This document shows positions 1 to 9,091 of a stretch of DNA of 64,000 bases, in pieces (positions within the stretch are counted from its first letter, which is position 1; each line of letters opens with the position of its first letter). Below the pieces are notes generated by a model, which worked only from the letters and a program-made list of their open reading frames with translations, was not told where the DNA came from and did no database searches. This stretch comes from Forficula auricularia (lineage: Eukaryota; Arthropoda; Insecta; Dermaptera; Forficulidae): contig JALMQS010000068.1 of the NCBI GenBank assembly GCA_024734495.1, forward strand, positions 1,458,075 through 1,522,074, in the 5' to 3' direction. The position numbers and the translations under genes are program-made.

Positions 1-394
1 AAGTTGCTTTAAATTACTTTATTTACTTCATTTATTTATTCAAATTATTGAACTATTATTATTTAATTAAATTATCTTTAAAATTTTATTTCTAATTACT
101 TGATCAAATATATTCTATTATGCAATTTTTTTTTTCATTTTAAACTTATTTATACATTTTTATATAATTTCCGATTTTTCTCAAACTCTTCCCATTAAAT
201 TTGCGCCTTTTGCGTTTCATCTTTACCACTCTAATCAATGCTTATAAAAACTTTGGTCTATCGGCTTTATTTTTCTCTGAAATTCCACATACCTTTGAAT
301 TTTTTCTGATTTTAATTGTGTTATTTTAAACCGAGACATATTTTGAAATTAACCTTTTCTGGAGCTACCATCCTTTCTACCTGAATAATTTTTA
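1..394. other. AT-rich stretch downstream of the LTR-element protease ORF
   Basis: On the minus strand this lies just downstream of the retropepsin ORF, where reverse transcriptase would be expected. All frames are broken by stops and I see no RT or RNase H motif, so pol is missing or decayed here, or the element continues outside the window. Nothing else is recognised. Confidence 0.5.
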
Positions 395-1186
395 TTATAT
401 TTTCCTTTGTATTTCTATTCCTAAATTCGTTTTTCCTACTTTTTCAATAACATTTTCCTTGTCTTTATTCTTATCTAGTTTTTCAAATTTATTATTTGTT
501 TCATTTCCCACTTTCTTATTATTATTTATTAATTCCTTCCCTTTCATTTCTTCATTTCTATTTCCTAGTATTAAATCATTACTTAATTCTGTATTTATTC
601 CTATTTCATTTTGTCTATTTAACTTACTGCTACTAATTTCAATTGGACGAAATTCACCTGCGTTTTTAACTAACCGGTCCTTTTCGCAATTGGATTCAAA
701 ACTTGAGTTTGATGAATCACTATCTGCATGAGATACAGCTGCGTCGTGTTCAGACCGCTCTTTTTCATTGCAAGAAGTCAAGTGATTGTTTATTGTTTGT
801 TCACTTTTATTACCGTCGGAATCACTGATGTCTGATGATTGAAATTCAACTGCGTCTTTAATTGACCGTTCTTTTTCGTCATTAGCCTCATGTGCTTCCG
901 GATAATAAAGATGAAATTTGCCTCCATCTAATGTTACACAAGTTCCTTTACTGTCCCAGATAAAATTTAATTTGTTTAGTGTGTCGATTCCAACTAGCAT
1001 ATCAAAATCTTTGTGAAAGTCGAAAACTAAAAATTTGGATCTTACATTAAACATGTCAATGAATGTACATTTATCTAAAGTCGTTTCCCCATTAAATGTT
1101 AAAACATAATTTATTTCATTAAATTTTTTGAATTTTTCAACTACATTCGGTTTTACTACGTTACAGGTAGCTCCGGTATCTAACAT
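395..1186 (-). CDS. retropepsin-like aspartic protease region of LTR element
   Basis: The ORF opens with MLDTGATCNVV, the Asp-Thr-Gly active-site loop of clan AA retroviral-type proteases. In-frame sequence immediately upstream (LPFIILNGFKI) supplies the preceding beta strand, so the annotated Met is probably internal and translation probably enters from Gag by frameshifting. The second hallmark of the fold is seen at about residues 60-75 (DMLVGIDTLNKLNF). After about residue 95 the protein becomes Glu/Asn/Ser/Lys-rich and low in complexity, with no RT motif before the stop. Family knowledge: the protease matures Gag-Pol inside virus-like particles. The frame is +1 relative to Gag, the two meeting at the Gag stop near 1290. 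Pol beyond the protease is not recognisable, so the copy is unlikely to be autonomous. Confidence 0.75.
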   Translation of the reverse strand: MLDTGATCNVVKPNVVEKFKKFNEINYVLTFNGETTLDKCTFIDMFNVRSKFLVFDFHKDFDMLVGIDTLNKLNFIWDSKGTCVTLDGGKFHLYYPEAHEANDEKERSIKDAVEFQSSDISDSDGNKSEQTINNHLTSCNEKERSEHDAAVSHADSDSSNSSFESNCEKDRLVKNAGEFRPIEISSSKLNRQNEIGINTELSNDLILGNRNEEMKGKELINNNKKVGNETNNKFEKLDKNKDKENVIEKVGKTNLGIEIQRKI

Positions 1187-1289
1187 AATTTTAAAGCCGT
1201 TTAAAATGATAAATGGTAATTTGCTTGTTGTTTTCCCCGAGCTAATTTGATAAACTACCTTCTTCTGGTGTGGTTCGGGTGGCCCATTT

Positions 1290-2258
1290 CTAAAAAATTC
1301 TGGTTTGTTTCGGTTTGGAAAAAGCTCTGTTGATTTCCTTGATTATTTCTATTCGATCTAATTGTCTGTGTCGACATCGGGGTGGGGTAATCGTTTCGCG
1401 GGATTGGTTTTGATTTTGTTGGGGAAAATTTTGATTGAATCGTTGGGGGAAATTTTGTTGGGGGAAATTTTGTTGAGGGTAATTTTGTTGGGGATAATTT
1501 TGCTGAGGATAATTTTGTTGGGGATAATTCTTTTGAGAAAAATTTCGCCGGGATTGGTTTCTAGGCGTAAAATTTCCATTAATTTGATTTTGGTGAGGAA
1601 ATCTTTGTTGGAACTGGCCTCGTTGGGGGTGGGGTTGACTTTGTGAAAAGCTTTGATAAAACCTCGGTGGGTTGTTAAAATTTGGAGTGTTAAATTTTCT
1701 AAAATTTCCTGGTTGGTTCTCTCTAAAAAATAAATTTGTTCTATTAGCCAAATATTGGTATATTTCGCTAATGTGATTAAAATTTTGTGCCAGGACTTGC
1801 GACCTTTCGGGTTCTGGGAGGGATCTGGTGAAAACCTCGGTGGAATCTCTATCGAAATGTTTTTTTGCTATATTTTTTGCTATTTGGGATTCACTTGAGG
1901 AGTCTATTCGGCTTGCAAATTTATTAATTAGGTCTAATATTTCGTTATATTTGTCATGGATTTTAATTTCACTATATTCTAATTTGAAAAGTTCCCGTCT
2001 AAGAGTAACTTCATCTTTTTTTTCTTTAAATATAAGCCTCAAATTATTTTTAAGAGTGGGCCAATCCTCGCAATGCATATTTGCTAGATGTGTGGCTGCT
2101 TCTCCTTTTATTTTATTTCTAACGTATAAGAAAAAGAGGGGACCCTGATCATCTGGGATGGTGGTTTTTACCGTTTCGGTTGTGGAAATAAATCTTTCCA
2201 GTTCTTGGGAATCTCCGCTAAAAACGGGAATGCATTCAAGTGCGTGGCTTATGTTCAT
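1290..2258 (-). CDS. Gag-like structural protein of Ty3/gypsy-type element
   Basis: A 322-residue ORF. Residues 1-170 look like a retrotransposon capsid region (for example FSGDSQELERFI, then NKIKGEAATHLA, then WPTLKNNLRLIF), which is typical of gypsy-type Gag. From about residue 185 the protein is Gln/Asn/Phe/Pro-rich, with roughly nine imperfect copies of a short PQQNY/PQQNF repeat encoded by a tandem DNA repeat at 1430-1560. No CCHC zinc knuckle is seen; the basic C-terminus (residues 290-322) may bind nucleic acid instead. The stop lies in a run of T residues and the protease frame continues +1 past it, consistent with programmed frameshifting, although this is inferred. ORF integrity over 969 bp suggests a relatively young copy. 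Confidence 0.75.
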   Translation of the reverse strand: MNISHALECIPVFSGDSQELERFISTTETVKTTIPDDQGPLFFLYVRNKIKGEAATHLANMHCEDWPTLKNNLRLIFKEKKDEVTLRRELFKLEYSEIKIHDKYNEILDLINKFASRIDSSSESQIAKNIAKKHFDRDSTEVFTRSLPEPERSQVLAQNFNHISEIYQYLANRTNLFFRENQPGNFRKFNTPNFNNPPRFYQSFSQSQPHPQRGQFQQRFPHQNQINGNFTPRNQSRRNFSQKNYPQQNYPQQNYPQQNYPQQNFPQQNFPQRFNQNFPQQNQNQSRETITPPRCRHRQLDRIEIIKEINRAFSKPKQTRIF

Positions 2259-2360
2259 GATGATTAATTTTGCAAGATTGAGAGAAAATTTTTTTTTTTT
2301 TTGTTTAATCTAGGGGGGGGAGGTGGGTGGGTTGTGTGAAAACAGTGCCTGTATTCGTAC

Positions 2361-2576
2361 TCACTCAGTGTTGACTGCGCCCTTCGAATCCTGAGATTCT
2401 AGAATTTCTTGATTTCTCCGGCTGGCTCGTCCGCTCCTCGTTAAGGCAGTGGCAATTGCGTCCGCTGGAGTCGTGTCCTGTTTCGTCGTGGCTTCGCTGG
2501 GAGTCGCGTTAGGTCTCGGTGGGGATTTATTTTTCCTCGAGTGACTTCTGTTAGGTTTACACTGGGGACCCGTCAA
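2361..2576 (-). other. small basic ORF in the leader of the LTR element
   Basis: A 71-codon ORF between primer site and gag (MTGPQCKPNRSHSRKNK...). It is rich in Arg, Lys, Ser and Thr, matches no family I recognise, and may be chance coding in a GC-richer leader. It is listed because it is the only open frame between the LTR and gag. Confidence 0.2.
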
Positions 2577-2670
2577 TGAAGGTGGTCGAGAGATAAATGG
2601 AAGTTTTCCACACTACTCAGGCAAAGATTTAATAATCGCCACTAATAACCGTGTACTAGTGTCCTGAGCT

Positions 2671-2750
2671 CCTATCCGACTGCGCCAATTATGTTATTTG
2701 GTGGTTTGATCCTACCGACTGCGCCAATTATGTTATTTGATGGTTTGTGT
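2671..2750 (-). repeat. tandem duplication of the primer-binding site and LTR edge
   Basis: Two 39-40 bp units (2671-2710 and 2711-2750) each contain CGACTGCGCCA on the plus strand, at 2677-2687 and 2716-2726. The minus-strand reading TGGCGCAGTCG is the complement of the conserved 3' end of insect tRNA-Ser, the usual primer of many gypsy-type elements. Each unit also carries the neighbouring LTR edge. The copy at 2716-2726 is next to the LTR and is the likelier functional primer site. Confidence 0.7.
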
Positions 2751-3250
2751 TAATTTCAAATAAAACAAAGTTTTAAGATGGAACACGATTTATTAAAAGG
2801 TGAATATAAATACAGGAGTTAGTGAAGGTACTGAAACTTTAGATAATAATAGATCAGTCTTCACTAGCATGAGGTACACTGTTCACGTCGGATGGGTAAT
2901 AGTAAGTAAGTGTGATTGATAGTAATTGAAAGTAATTGCCTCTCTTCAATTTGGGAGACGACCTTTATAGGCGTTGAGCCGACATCTAGGGCTGCCGATG
3001 ATAGGCCCTTGAAACAGCCAATCGGCGCATCTCTTAATATGGCCAATCCGGGTGCAGCTAGGTCGTAGCATTTGTCTGGATGAGGCAAAGGCCGCAAATT
3101 GAGGCAAAGGCGGCAAATTGAGGCAAGGGTGGCAAATTGAGGCAAGGGTGGCAAAATGAGGCAAGGGTAGCAAATTGAGGTACGGGTGGCAAATTGAGGT
3201 AAGGGTGGCAAGAGTCATCTTTGTCTTGAGATAACGACTTGCATTTTACA
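2729..3250 (-). repeat. LTR of the gypsy-like element
   Basis: Read on the minus strand this has a U3-R-U5 layout: a minisatellite in U3 (3081-3212), a TATA-like CTATAAAGG at 2961-2970, an AATAAA polyadenylation signal at 2789-2794, and the 3' edge abutting the primer site. The outer boundary near 3249 (minus-strand TGTAAAATGC) is a guess, since no partner LTR lies in the window. Confidence 0.55.
3081..3212. repeat. 18-bp minisatellite, about 7 copies
   Basis: Tandem units of the form GGCAAATTGAGGCAAGGG, with single-base variation between copies. They lie in the presumed U3 of the LTR, upstream of its TATA-like box. Overlapping minus-strand ORFs in three frames (Leu-Pro-Pro repeats) are translations of this tandem repeat, not genes. 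Confidence 0.85.
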
Positions 3251-4703
3251 ATTCTTATTATTCTAAACATTATTATAATACAAAGGTGAAGTTTAGTATT
3301 GGCACCTGAAGGGTTGCCAGATATAATTAATCTAATGAATTTATAGAGGTAGGATGTGATATCGGCAACTGGATAGTTGCCAGGTATAACTAGCTTATAT
3401 AATTTTATTGATGGTGCTCTGCGTCTCCGTTAATTTATTTTAAACGAATGAGGGGAGGGGGGATAGTTTATTGTTATATTTGTTCACAGTTCTACTTATT
3501 TGTACTTAATTCTTGTATTGAATTTTCTATAATTCTATATATACAATAAATAAATAAAATAAATAAAAATAGTAATTTACTCTAATTAAGATTATGTTTT
3601 CCTTGTAGACTGATGATGGTGTGAGAATATCCGCCGAAACGTCTCATAAGTTTTTCATGAAAATAAATTTGTTAGAATATAAAGAAATTTTATTTCCTTT
3701 TTCCTAACGAAGACATTACATCTGTTTTCAAGGTTTTCAAGAGCCTCAAAAAACACCACAATTTATAAAAACAATTAAAATTTTTTTTAATGTATAAGTA
3801 GTTAACAAAACTAAAATTAAATTATTTACTAGCGGAATGAATAATATTAATATCATTATAGAAGAACATATTTGCATATTGAATTTAGCTAGTTATTTTT
3901 ACAGATAAATAATTTTTGAAATATTTTTGAAATTAATGTTTTAAAGAGAAAAATATATGTTAATATATAATTCTATTTTTTGAACCCCCCAATTTCAGAC
4001 CCAGAAAAAAATAATAACTCTCTTTTTTAATATATAGGTTCATTTTATAGTATATTTCTTTTCTTTTTACTTTATCCAATGCGAAGCATGGGGAAATTAT
4101 TGTAATCGGTCTCGCGGCAAGCGCGACTTCAAAGGGTCCTCAGGTAAAGACTACGGAACCCATGGACTCAATTAAGGTCACAAATTGAAGTATTCAATTA
4201 GATTGAATTTTAGCACGTGACGGTTTTGCCAAAAATTACCTGGAATCTCGTCGAGAGGCCAAAAAGTGCCATTTTTTTTGGAAGTGCGTGGGGATGGATG
4301 GATGGATGTATGTATGTTATCGTTTTTTTCGTCCACGAATTTTTCCACACTGTTGCACCGATTGAATTAAAATTGAAAACCTACCATTATTTTAACAAAA
4401 TGAAGCGCTGATTAGTTTTTCGTACATATCGGTCCACAAACATTAGTACTTTATTTCCGTACTTTTTTAGTTTTTTCTAAATATCTTGAAAATGACTTAA
4501 CCAATTTTGATGAAATTTAATATCCTAATTAAGTACCTTAGGGACCACAAAAAAGGTTAAATAAAGTTTTTAGTAAAATTATATTTTAAAGTACTTTACT
4601 CTAGAACATATTAATATTTCAAATGAATTTGGATAAAGTTTAGCCACGATCCGTTGCAGTTTATTTATGTTAGTGTTTAGTTTGAAAATCTTATAATTTC
4701 CAT
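3251..4703. other. repeat debris without genes, including a family-F segment
   Basis: Two similar segments with inverted GGCAAC/GTTGCC-type motifs lie at 3300-3400. A PLE-like 3' end with a hammerhead-like core is near 3600-3720, and a family-F segment at 3955-4075. Between 4076 and 4690 the sequence contains a GGAT/GTAT microsatellite (4292-4319) and no recognisable coding region; it separates two parts of the same F copy and is therefore probably another insertion of unknown type. Confidence 0.45.
3610..3643 (+). ncRNA. hammerhead-ribozyme-like core in PLE-like terminus
   Basis: CTGATGA (3610-3616), then a stem-II hairpin with GGUG/CGCC pairing, then GAAAC (3636-3640) and GTC. This matches the hammerhead core CUGANGA...GAAA...GUC as reported for Penelope-like elements. 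Stem III would be extremely short, so activity as a monomer is doubtful. Confidence 0.5.
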
Positions 4704-5183
4704 CATTGGGATTCAGTTCCATAATTTATTAATGTAATTTTTGTTTTTCAGTGGATGAGGAACAAAATAAGTGTTTATTTACGACTTATCAATTGCAACG
4801 TTTCGCCACTTTTATTCCATCTTCTTCACTCTCTTGATAAATAAAGCTCCAAACACTTTGTCAATTTTTTAAGCTCTGCCATTATTATACATACAGACAC
4901 TCGAATACATTTCTATTTTATCATCAACAACTCAAAAAAGATGTTTATTTGATAATCCGTTGAATTAATCCTAATCGAAATTCACGGGAATTTCGCCCAG
5001 CTCGGGTTATCTTATCGAATAACAGGATTCTTTCCTTTCGAATTTCTCGGCTTAGTCAGTGTCCGGAAATTCTCCGGGCAACATCGAGAGCTCGATTAAA
5101 GGTAAATTCATTACATACTATAATTGATAAGTCGTAAATAAACACTTATTTTGTTCCTCATCCTCTGAAAAACAAAAATTACA
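4704..5183. mobile_element. palindromic PLE-like insertion with 14-bp TSD
   Basis: A 480-bp insertion flanked by the exact 14-bp duplication CTTATAATTTCCAT (4690-4703 and 5184-5197), splitting a family-F repeat. Arms of about 50 bp (from 4733 and ending 5183) are inverted repeats. The minus strand at about 4785-4830 reads GAAGAAGATGG...GGCGAAACGTT, a decayed hammerhead-like signature shared with the other PLE-type insertions in this window. There is no ORF. Confidence 0.65.
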
Positions 5184-5197
5184 CTTATAATTTCCAT

Positions 5198-5420
5198 TTT
5201 TAACCCCCCCCCCCCTTAATTTTAGGTCCGATTTCAAACAAAATCTAATCAGATCTTAATCAAAATGTACCAAAACTTCATGTCAAATTTCGTTTTGAGA
5301 TACTATTGAGCGTAGGTACATAAAATTTGGTAACGTACTAACAAATTTTGAAAAAACAATCAATACCTATGTATTTTTAAAAAATGAATTTGTAGTAAAA
5401 ATATGCCAAATTTTGAATAT
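5198..5420 (+). repeat. family-F dispersed repeat, partial
   Basis: This continues the F copy interrupted at 4690. It contains the C-homopolymer block, then AATCTAATCAG and AATTTGGTAAC, shared with the copies at 11.4, 20.5, 23.2, 36.7, 52.4 and 63.5 kb. Confidence 0.6.
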
Positions 5421-5639
5421 TTTTGAAGCCAGGTTAATGTAAAAAGTGATCTCCAGAGGTTAAATTTTCAAAAAAATTCCGGTTACCTCCAAGCCCCCCT
5501 AGAGCCCATCAACCTACTTTGTCCCCCGCACAGCACGGTCCTGGATGCATGCCCCAATGTGGAAAATAAAAATAATATAAACGTTTAACACCGAAACTGA
5601 AAACATATGCCAAAATGCCTAATTTCATTTTTACTTCCA

Positions 5640-5828
5640 CTAAGGGCCGGTTGTATGTCGCAAAGTAAATGCTTTTACCACTAACAAACGGTAGATGATA
5701 AATGGAGGGACTGGGATGGCCAATCAGAAGACAGGCACTGAAAGTGGCCATCCCAGTCTCTCCATTTATCATCTACCGTTTGTTAGTGGTAAAAAGCATT
5801 TACTTTGCGACATACAACCGGCCCTTAG
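5640..5828. mobile_element. foldback MITE, TA target site
   Basis: Two arms of about 82 bp (5640-5721 and 5746-5828) are almost perfect inverted repeats around a 24-nt spacer. Ends read TA-AGGGCCGGTTGTATG... and ...AACCGGCCCT-TA, so a TA target duplication (Tc1/mariner style) is the simplest reading. Non-coding; the 87-residue frame through it is an artefact of the hairpin. Confidence 0.7.
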
Positions 5829-6104
5829 GAACCACCCGTCCATAAATTACGTCACAAAATAAGGGGTGAGTGGACATGTCAGATTTGTGACAAAATGTGA
5901 CAGGGGGGGGGTCCTAAATCGATGCACTTATCGAATATGAATATAAGGATACCTCTAAGGAAACCGGTGTAGGTTTTAAGTGAAACATTATTAATAAATG
6001 AAGAGTAAATATATAAAAATTGTAGGTATATAAAAAAATATGGGGTTTCACAGGAATAAAAAAAAACAGTTTTTTATGAAACTCAATATATTTCGGGCTA
6101 CTAC
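5829..6104. other. mixed repeat ends
   Basis: Residues 5830-5913 share CGTCCATAAATTACGTCAC and a GTGACA motif with the PIF-like element ends at 51.1 and 52.3 kb, and would be a degraded copy of that family. From about 5980 the sequence resembles PLE ends (TGAAACATTATTAATAAATG and TATATTTCGGGCTA). Confidence 0.4.
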
Positions 6105-6623
6105 CACACTCCAAATGTATACCCGTAAACTACCGAAAATACATCGTCTCTTAAAAGTTTCGCCTCTTTAATTTTTGAGTGGATGGGGGGAGGAATAATT
6201 ATGAATATATTTAAATTTAAAATTTAAATTTAAATTTCATTTTTCCTCTTGAAAACAAAAAATAATGAAATGATTTATGAACTGCAAAAAATTTGCAGGC
6301 TGAATCATGGAAATTATTCAAATTTACGCGGTTCAATTAATTTAATTAATTACAAAAAATATATTTAATGTTTCTTAATTTAAAATGAATTGGAGTCTTT
6401 CATTTCAAAATTACAATTATATTTCAAATTTGCCTCGTTAATTAATTTAAATTTAATTTTTCTTAATTTAAAATCTATTGGTGTTTTTTAATTTTCATTC
6501 GAGTTCAAACGAATACAATATTATCGCGACACAGTCTAAATCAAAAATATATAGTTTTAGTAACAGAAATCAAGATATAATTATCAATGTTTCAATGGTG
6601 TAATGGCTAGAGCTAATGCCCTT

Positions 6624-7179
6624 CAGTCAACGCCCAACGCTGAGCCTATGAGCCAAGAAACAACTCTGAATGATCTTTTAAAAAATCAGCCAAAAGGAGA
6701 AACACCGATAGTGAGATCGGTGAAGAAAATATTAAGAAGAAACCAAATATGGCTTCAACCATCACACTCACGAACAGATTCGACCCACTGACGGAATTGA
6801 ACAATGAAGAAACCAACCAAAGTGCAAGTGCCACACATCAAACAAGCTCTCAAACAACTGCCATAAAAAAGCAAAAACCACCACCACCTATTGTACTTAA
6901 AGCGATACCTATTAAAGAAACGTATAATATATATAGATGTAAGTATAAAAATGTAAATATACTTACTGTAAAATTATATTAAATATCAAAAGCTGACAGC
7001 ATGTACACTAAAATTGTAATGGTAAGCCTTTAAGGCAGGAACAACAAAGTATATAAATAAAAATTAATAAATAAACTACATTGTAAGATAATTGTATGTA
7101 CTACTTGAATTATAATGTATTTAAAAAAAATGTATATAATTGTAAATAAAGATTTTAAATTGAAATTGAAATTGAAATT
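6624..7179 (+). mobile_element. internally deleted non-LTR retrotransposon with 12-bp TSD
   Basis: Flanked by the exact 12-bp duplication GCTAATGCCCTT (6612-6623 and 7180-7191) and ending in a (TTGAAA)n-type tail, which is diagnostic of target-primed reverse transcription. It holds a jockey/I-like ORF1 beginning, then jumps to an AT-rich 3' UTR with an AATAAA-like signal. At 556 bp it is far shorter than a full LINE, so it is an internally deleted, non-autonomous derivative. Confidence 0.75.
6749..6982 (+). pseudogene. N-terminal fragment of LINE ORF1 (Gag-like)
   Basis: The frame reads MASTITLTNRFDPLTELNNEE, continuing through a Ser/Thr/Gln-rich stretch to KPPPPIVLKAIPIKETYN. The order NRF-PL-N...PPPI is the usual start of ORF1 proteins of jockey-clade LINEs, which bind element RNA. 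The CCHC zinc knuckles expected further downstream are absent: after residue 65 the frame runs into AT-rich 3' UTR and stops. A related upstream frame (6603-6791) covers the start of the inserted element and the interrupted host repeat. Assignment rests on motif memory and composition, so clade is uncertain. Confidence 0.5.
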
Positions 7180-7310
7180 GCTAATGCCCTTAGTTCAAGA
7201 GTTCGTCGGTTCGATTCTAGGTAAGTCGTTAATTTTTTTAGAGAAATTTCTCTAAGAGTTGTTACAAATTAATCTAGACAAATATATATAGTATATATAT
7301 ATATATATAT

Positions 7311-7455
7311 ATATTCAGTTTTTTCTTTTTTTCATTTTTTTATACCTCTTCAAAATGTGGTAGGTAGATCTTTATGCCCCACCCTGTATTTAAGTAGTGC
7401 GAGTGAATTAGAAGAAAATTGAGTTCCGGGTGACTCATTACGTCAATCATTTTGG

Positions 7456-7489
<34 letters not shown>

Positions 7490-8215
7490 TCCTGGAAACC
7501 CCAGTACTCGTTCTCTTTTTCCCCGGCTCCACCTGAACGTTCTGAAAATTGTCTGTTTGATAAAAACGGGCATCTGCTTGCCACTCAGCGCATTTAACCA
7601 CACACGTGCCCTATGGCCCTATATACGAACCCATCGAGGATGTTTTAGCCCACCTGCTCATCTTTATCGCCCCCGCACCCGACACGCGTTTTCACCCTTC
7701 TCCCAATTTAAATGGTGATGTTAAACAAATTCAATTCCTCTCTTTTTACGGCCATCACACGTGCAACTATAGATGTACACTTTTATCTCATGTTGTAACC
7801 TTATCATTTTTTTTATTTATTCAATCAAAAGCTACATGGTACAAGAATTACTAGTAAAACAATTATTTGTTTAACTAGTACATATTTTTATCTAGCTTAC
7901 ATGTTCTTTTATTTTAATCACTGAGAAAGTTCTGTTCCAAATACATCACCCTTGCTTATGAACAATGTCCACAATGTTTATTTTCACATCCCCGTGTGTC
8001 TGGGATTATTTTAAAAAAAATAGAACATCTTTCTTCTATTTAAAGATAAAAAATATATCGATGTCATAAACATGACATGATAACCACCCCTAGACAGTAG
8101 AGTAAATAGAAAATACATGCTTAATCAAAAACTCACACTTCCCCATATTAAACTTTATTCAATGATACGGATGCATTGCATCCTACACAAAGGAAATATT
8201 GGGTATACTATAAGT
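7311..8215. other. mostly single-copy-looking stretch with TG microsatellite
   Basis: It has a (TG)n run at 7458-7488 and higher GC than its surroundings up to about 7790. AP-1-like TGACTCA and CRE-like TTACGTCAA sit together near 7430-7448. No repeat family of this window matches it, and the short ORFs have no recognisable domain. It may hold non-coding regulatory DNA; 7800-8215 is AT-rich with nothing recognised. Confidence 0.35.
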
Positions 8216-8227
8216 AACTGAATCTTT

Positions 8228-8924
8228 AATTGAAAAGTTTTTGTTTTGCCGAGAGTAACAGAGTTGTTGATTCACAAAGAGAAACAAAGAGGTTGTCCTC
8301 TGCTTGATGCAAATAAACATACACACATAAACTATATATCGAGATGATATATCTGTATGTATATATTATTTATTTGTTTGAGACTTGGTCTTCATCATCA
8401 GTCTTTTTTAATTATAAATGTTGTTTTTCATGGAGTCAATATCGTATGGATATTGAAAATTTGATGTTCCTTCTTCACTGGTGGTCAGCTTAGAACTAAA
8501 GACATTATTTTGGTTCACATTCAAATATAACAATATGTTTCCCTTTCTCCTTGTTTTACAAAGAGAAAGGCTGACAATGGAAGGGTTTGTTTTTCTTTTT
8601 TTCTTTTATCTTTTGTTAGCAAACATCTTAAGCAGATTGCTATTTGATAATTCAATTTGGTTGTTCAAACAAAGTTTTGAATTTCTATTGAATGATTTCA
8701 AAATTTCTAACGATTCAATTGCGCTAATTAATTTTGGGTTTCTTTCTCCTTTTATTAATCTAAAACCTGTTCCTTCTGGGAAAGAGTGATTGTTTGAATT
8801 TAAATGTTCCGCAAAAGAGTTTTCATTCTTTTTATTTTTAAAATCTCTAATATGTTCATTTAATATATATGTGTGTATGTTTATTTGCATCAAGCAAAGG
8901 ACAACCTCTTTGTTTCTGTTTGTG
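8228..8924 (-). mobile_element. Penelope-like element fragment with endonuclease end, 12-bp TSD
   Basis: A 697-bp insertion with the exact 12-bp duplication AACTGAATCTTT (8216-8227 and 8925-8936). On the minus strand it contains the end of an endonuclease-like ORF, a 3' UTR, a hammerhead-like core (CTGATGA then an AGAC/GUCU stem, then CAAAC with the first G lost) at about 8375-8402, and then an inverted copy of its own start (8271-8329 against 8866-8926). This layout matches the known PLE habit of carrying inverted terminal fragments. Confidence 0.7.
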
Positions 8925-8947
8925 AACTGAATCTTTGTCTGTTTCAA
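8606..8947 (-). pseudogene. C-terminal part of PLE endonuclease ORF
   Basis: The frame contains LNEHIRDFKNKKNENSFAEH, then LNSNNHSF and a tail IESLEILKSFNRNSKLCLN ending in a short Leu/Asn-rich segment. The spacing EH-R-K...S-FA-HL...NH-F is what I know from the end of the GIY-YIG-type endonuclease domain of Penelope-like elements, which nicks the target during retrotransposition. The N-terminal GIY-YIG motif, the linker and the reverse transcriptase are missing: the first 25 residues are read from the inverted terminal repeat rather than true coding sequence. It ends near 8606 with a stop. Non-functional relic; element identity fairly secure, exact clade unknown. Confidence 0.65.
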
Positions 8948-9091
8948 TCTAAAAGATTAGGTTTCCAAGAAATCTTCCACCACATGATGTATATTAACTA
9001 ATTAATTGATTCTAATTAGGTTGTCATGGCAACAACAATGTATTTATTATTATTGATATAGAAAATAAACAAACATGTTCTTCGTTATAAC

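Larger units (their letters stand above)
395..3250 (-). mobile_element. Ty3/gypsy-like LTR retroelement fragment (gag, protease, leader, one LTR)
   Basis: Read on the minus strand the order is LTR (about 3250-2729), primer-binding site, a leader of about 450 bp, a Gag-like ORF and then an aspartic-protease ORF in a shifted frame. The order and the tRNA-Ser-type primer site fit the Ty3/gypsy superfamily. No RT, integrase or second LTR is visible in the window, so this is a partial copy. LTR limits are approximate: TG...CA ends are plausible at about 3249 and 2731, but no second LTR is available to confirm them. Confidence 0.7.
6105..7310 (+). repeat. family-T composite repeat with tRNA-like segment, copy 1 (interrupted)
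   Basis: Shares with copies at 16.4, 27.8 and 51.4 kb (the last inverted) the block ACCACACTCCAAATG...AAAAGTTTCGCCTC, an AT-rich body, a tRNA-like segment, then AGAGAAATTTCTCT and a 3' end CAAATTAATCTAGAC...ATATATAGTAT. The tRNA-like part has an A-box-like GGTGTAATGGCTAG at 6596-6610 and a B-box-like GGTTCGATTC near 7208-7217, characteristic of Pol III promoters in tRNA-derived SINEs. In this copy the two boxes are separated by a LINE insertion at 6624-7179. An (AT)n run lies at 7282-7312. Confidence 0.65.

Noticed and set aside
1362..1646. Plus-strand ORF of 94 codons rich in Ile/Leu
   Set aside because: Shadow of the Gln/Asn-rich repeat in the minus-strand Gag ORF.
3081..3212. CRISPR-like array
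   Set aside because: Direct tandem repeat without unique spacers in an animal genome; a minisatellite.
2864..3270. Three overlapping Leu/Pro-rich minus-strand ORFs
   Set aside because: They run through the 18-bp LTR minisatellite (a multiple of 3), which keeps all three frames open.
7340..7718. Two opposed ORFs spanning the TG microsatellite
   Set aside because: Cys/Val and His/Thr runs are translation of (TG)n; no domain on either side.
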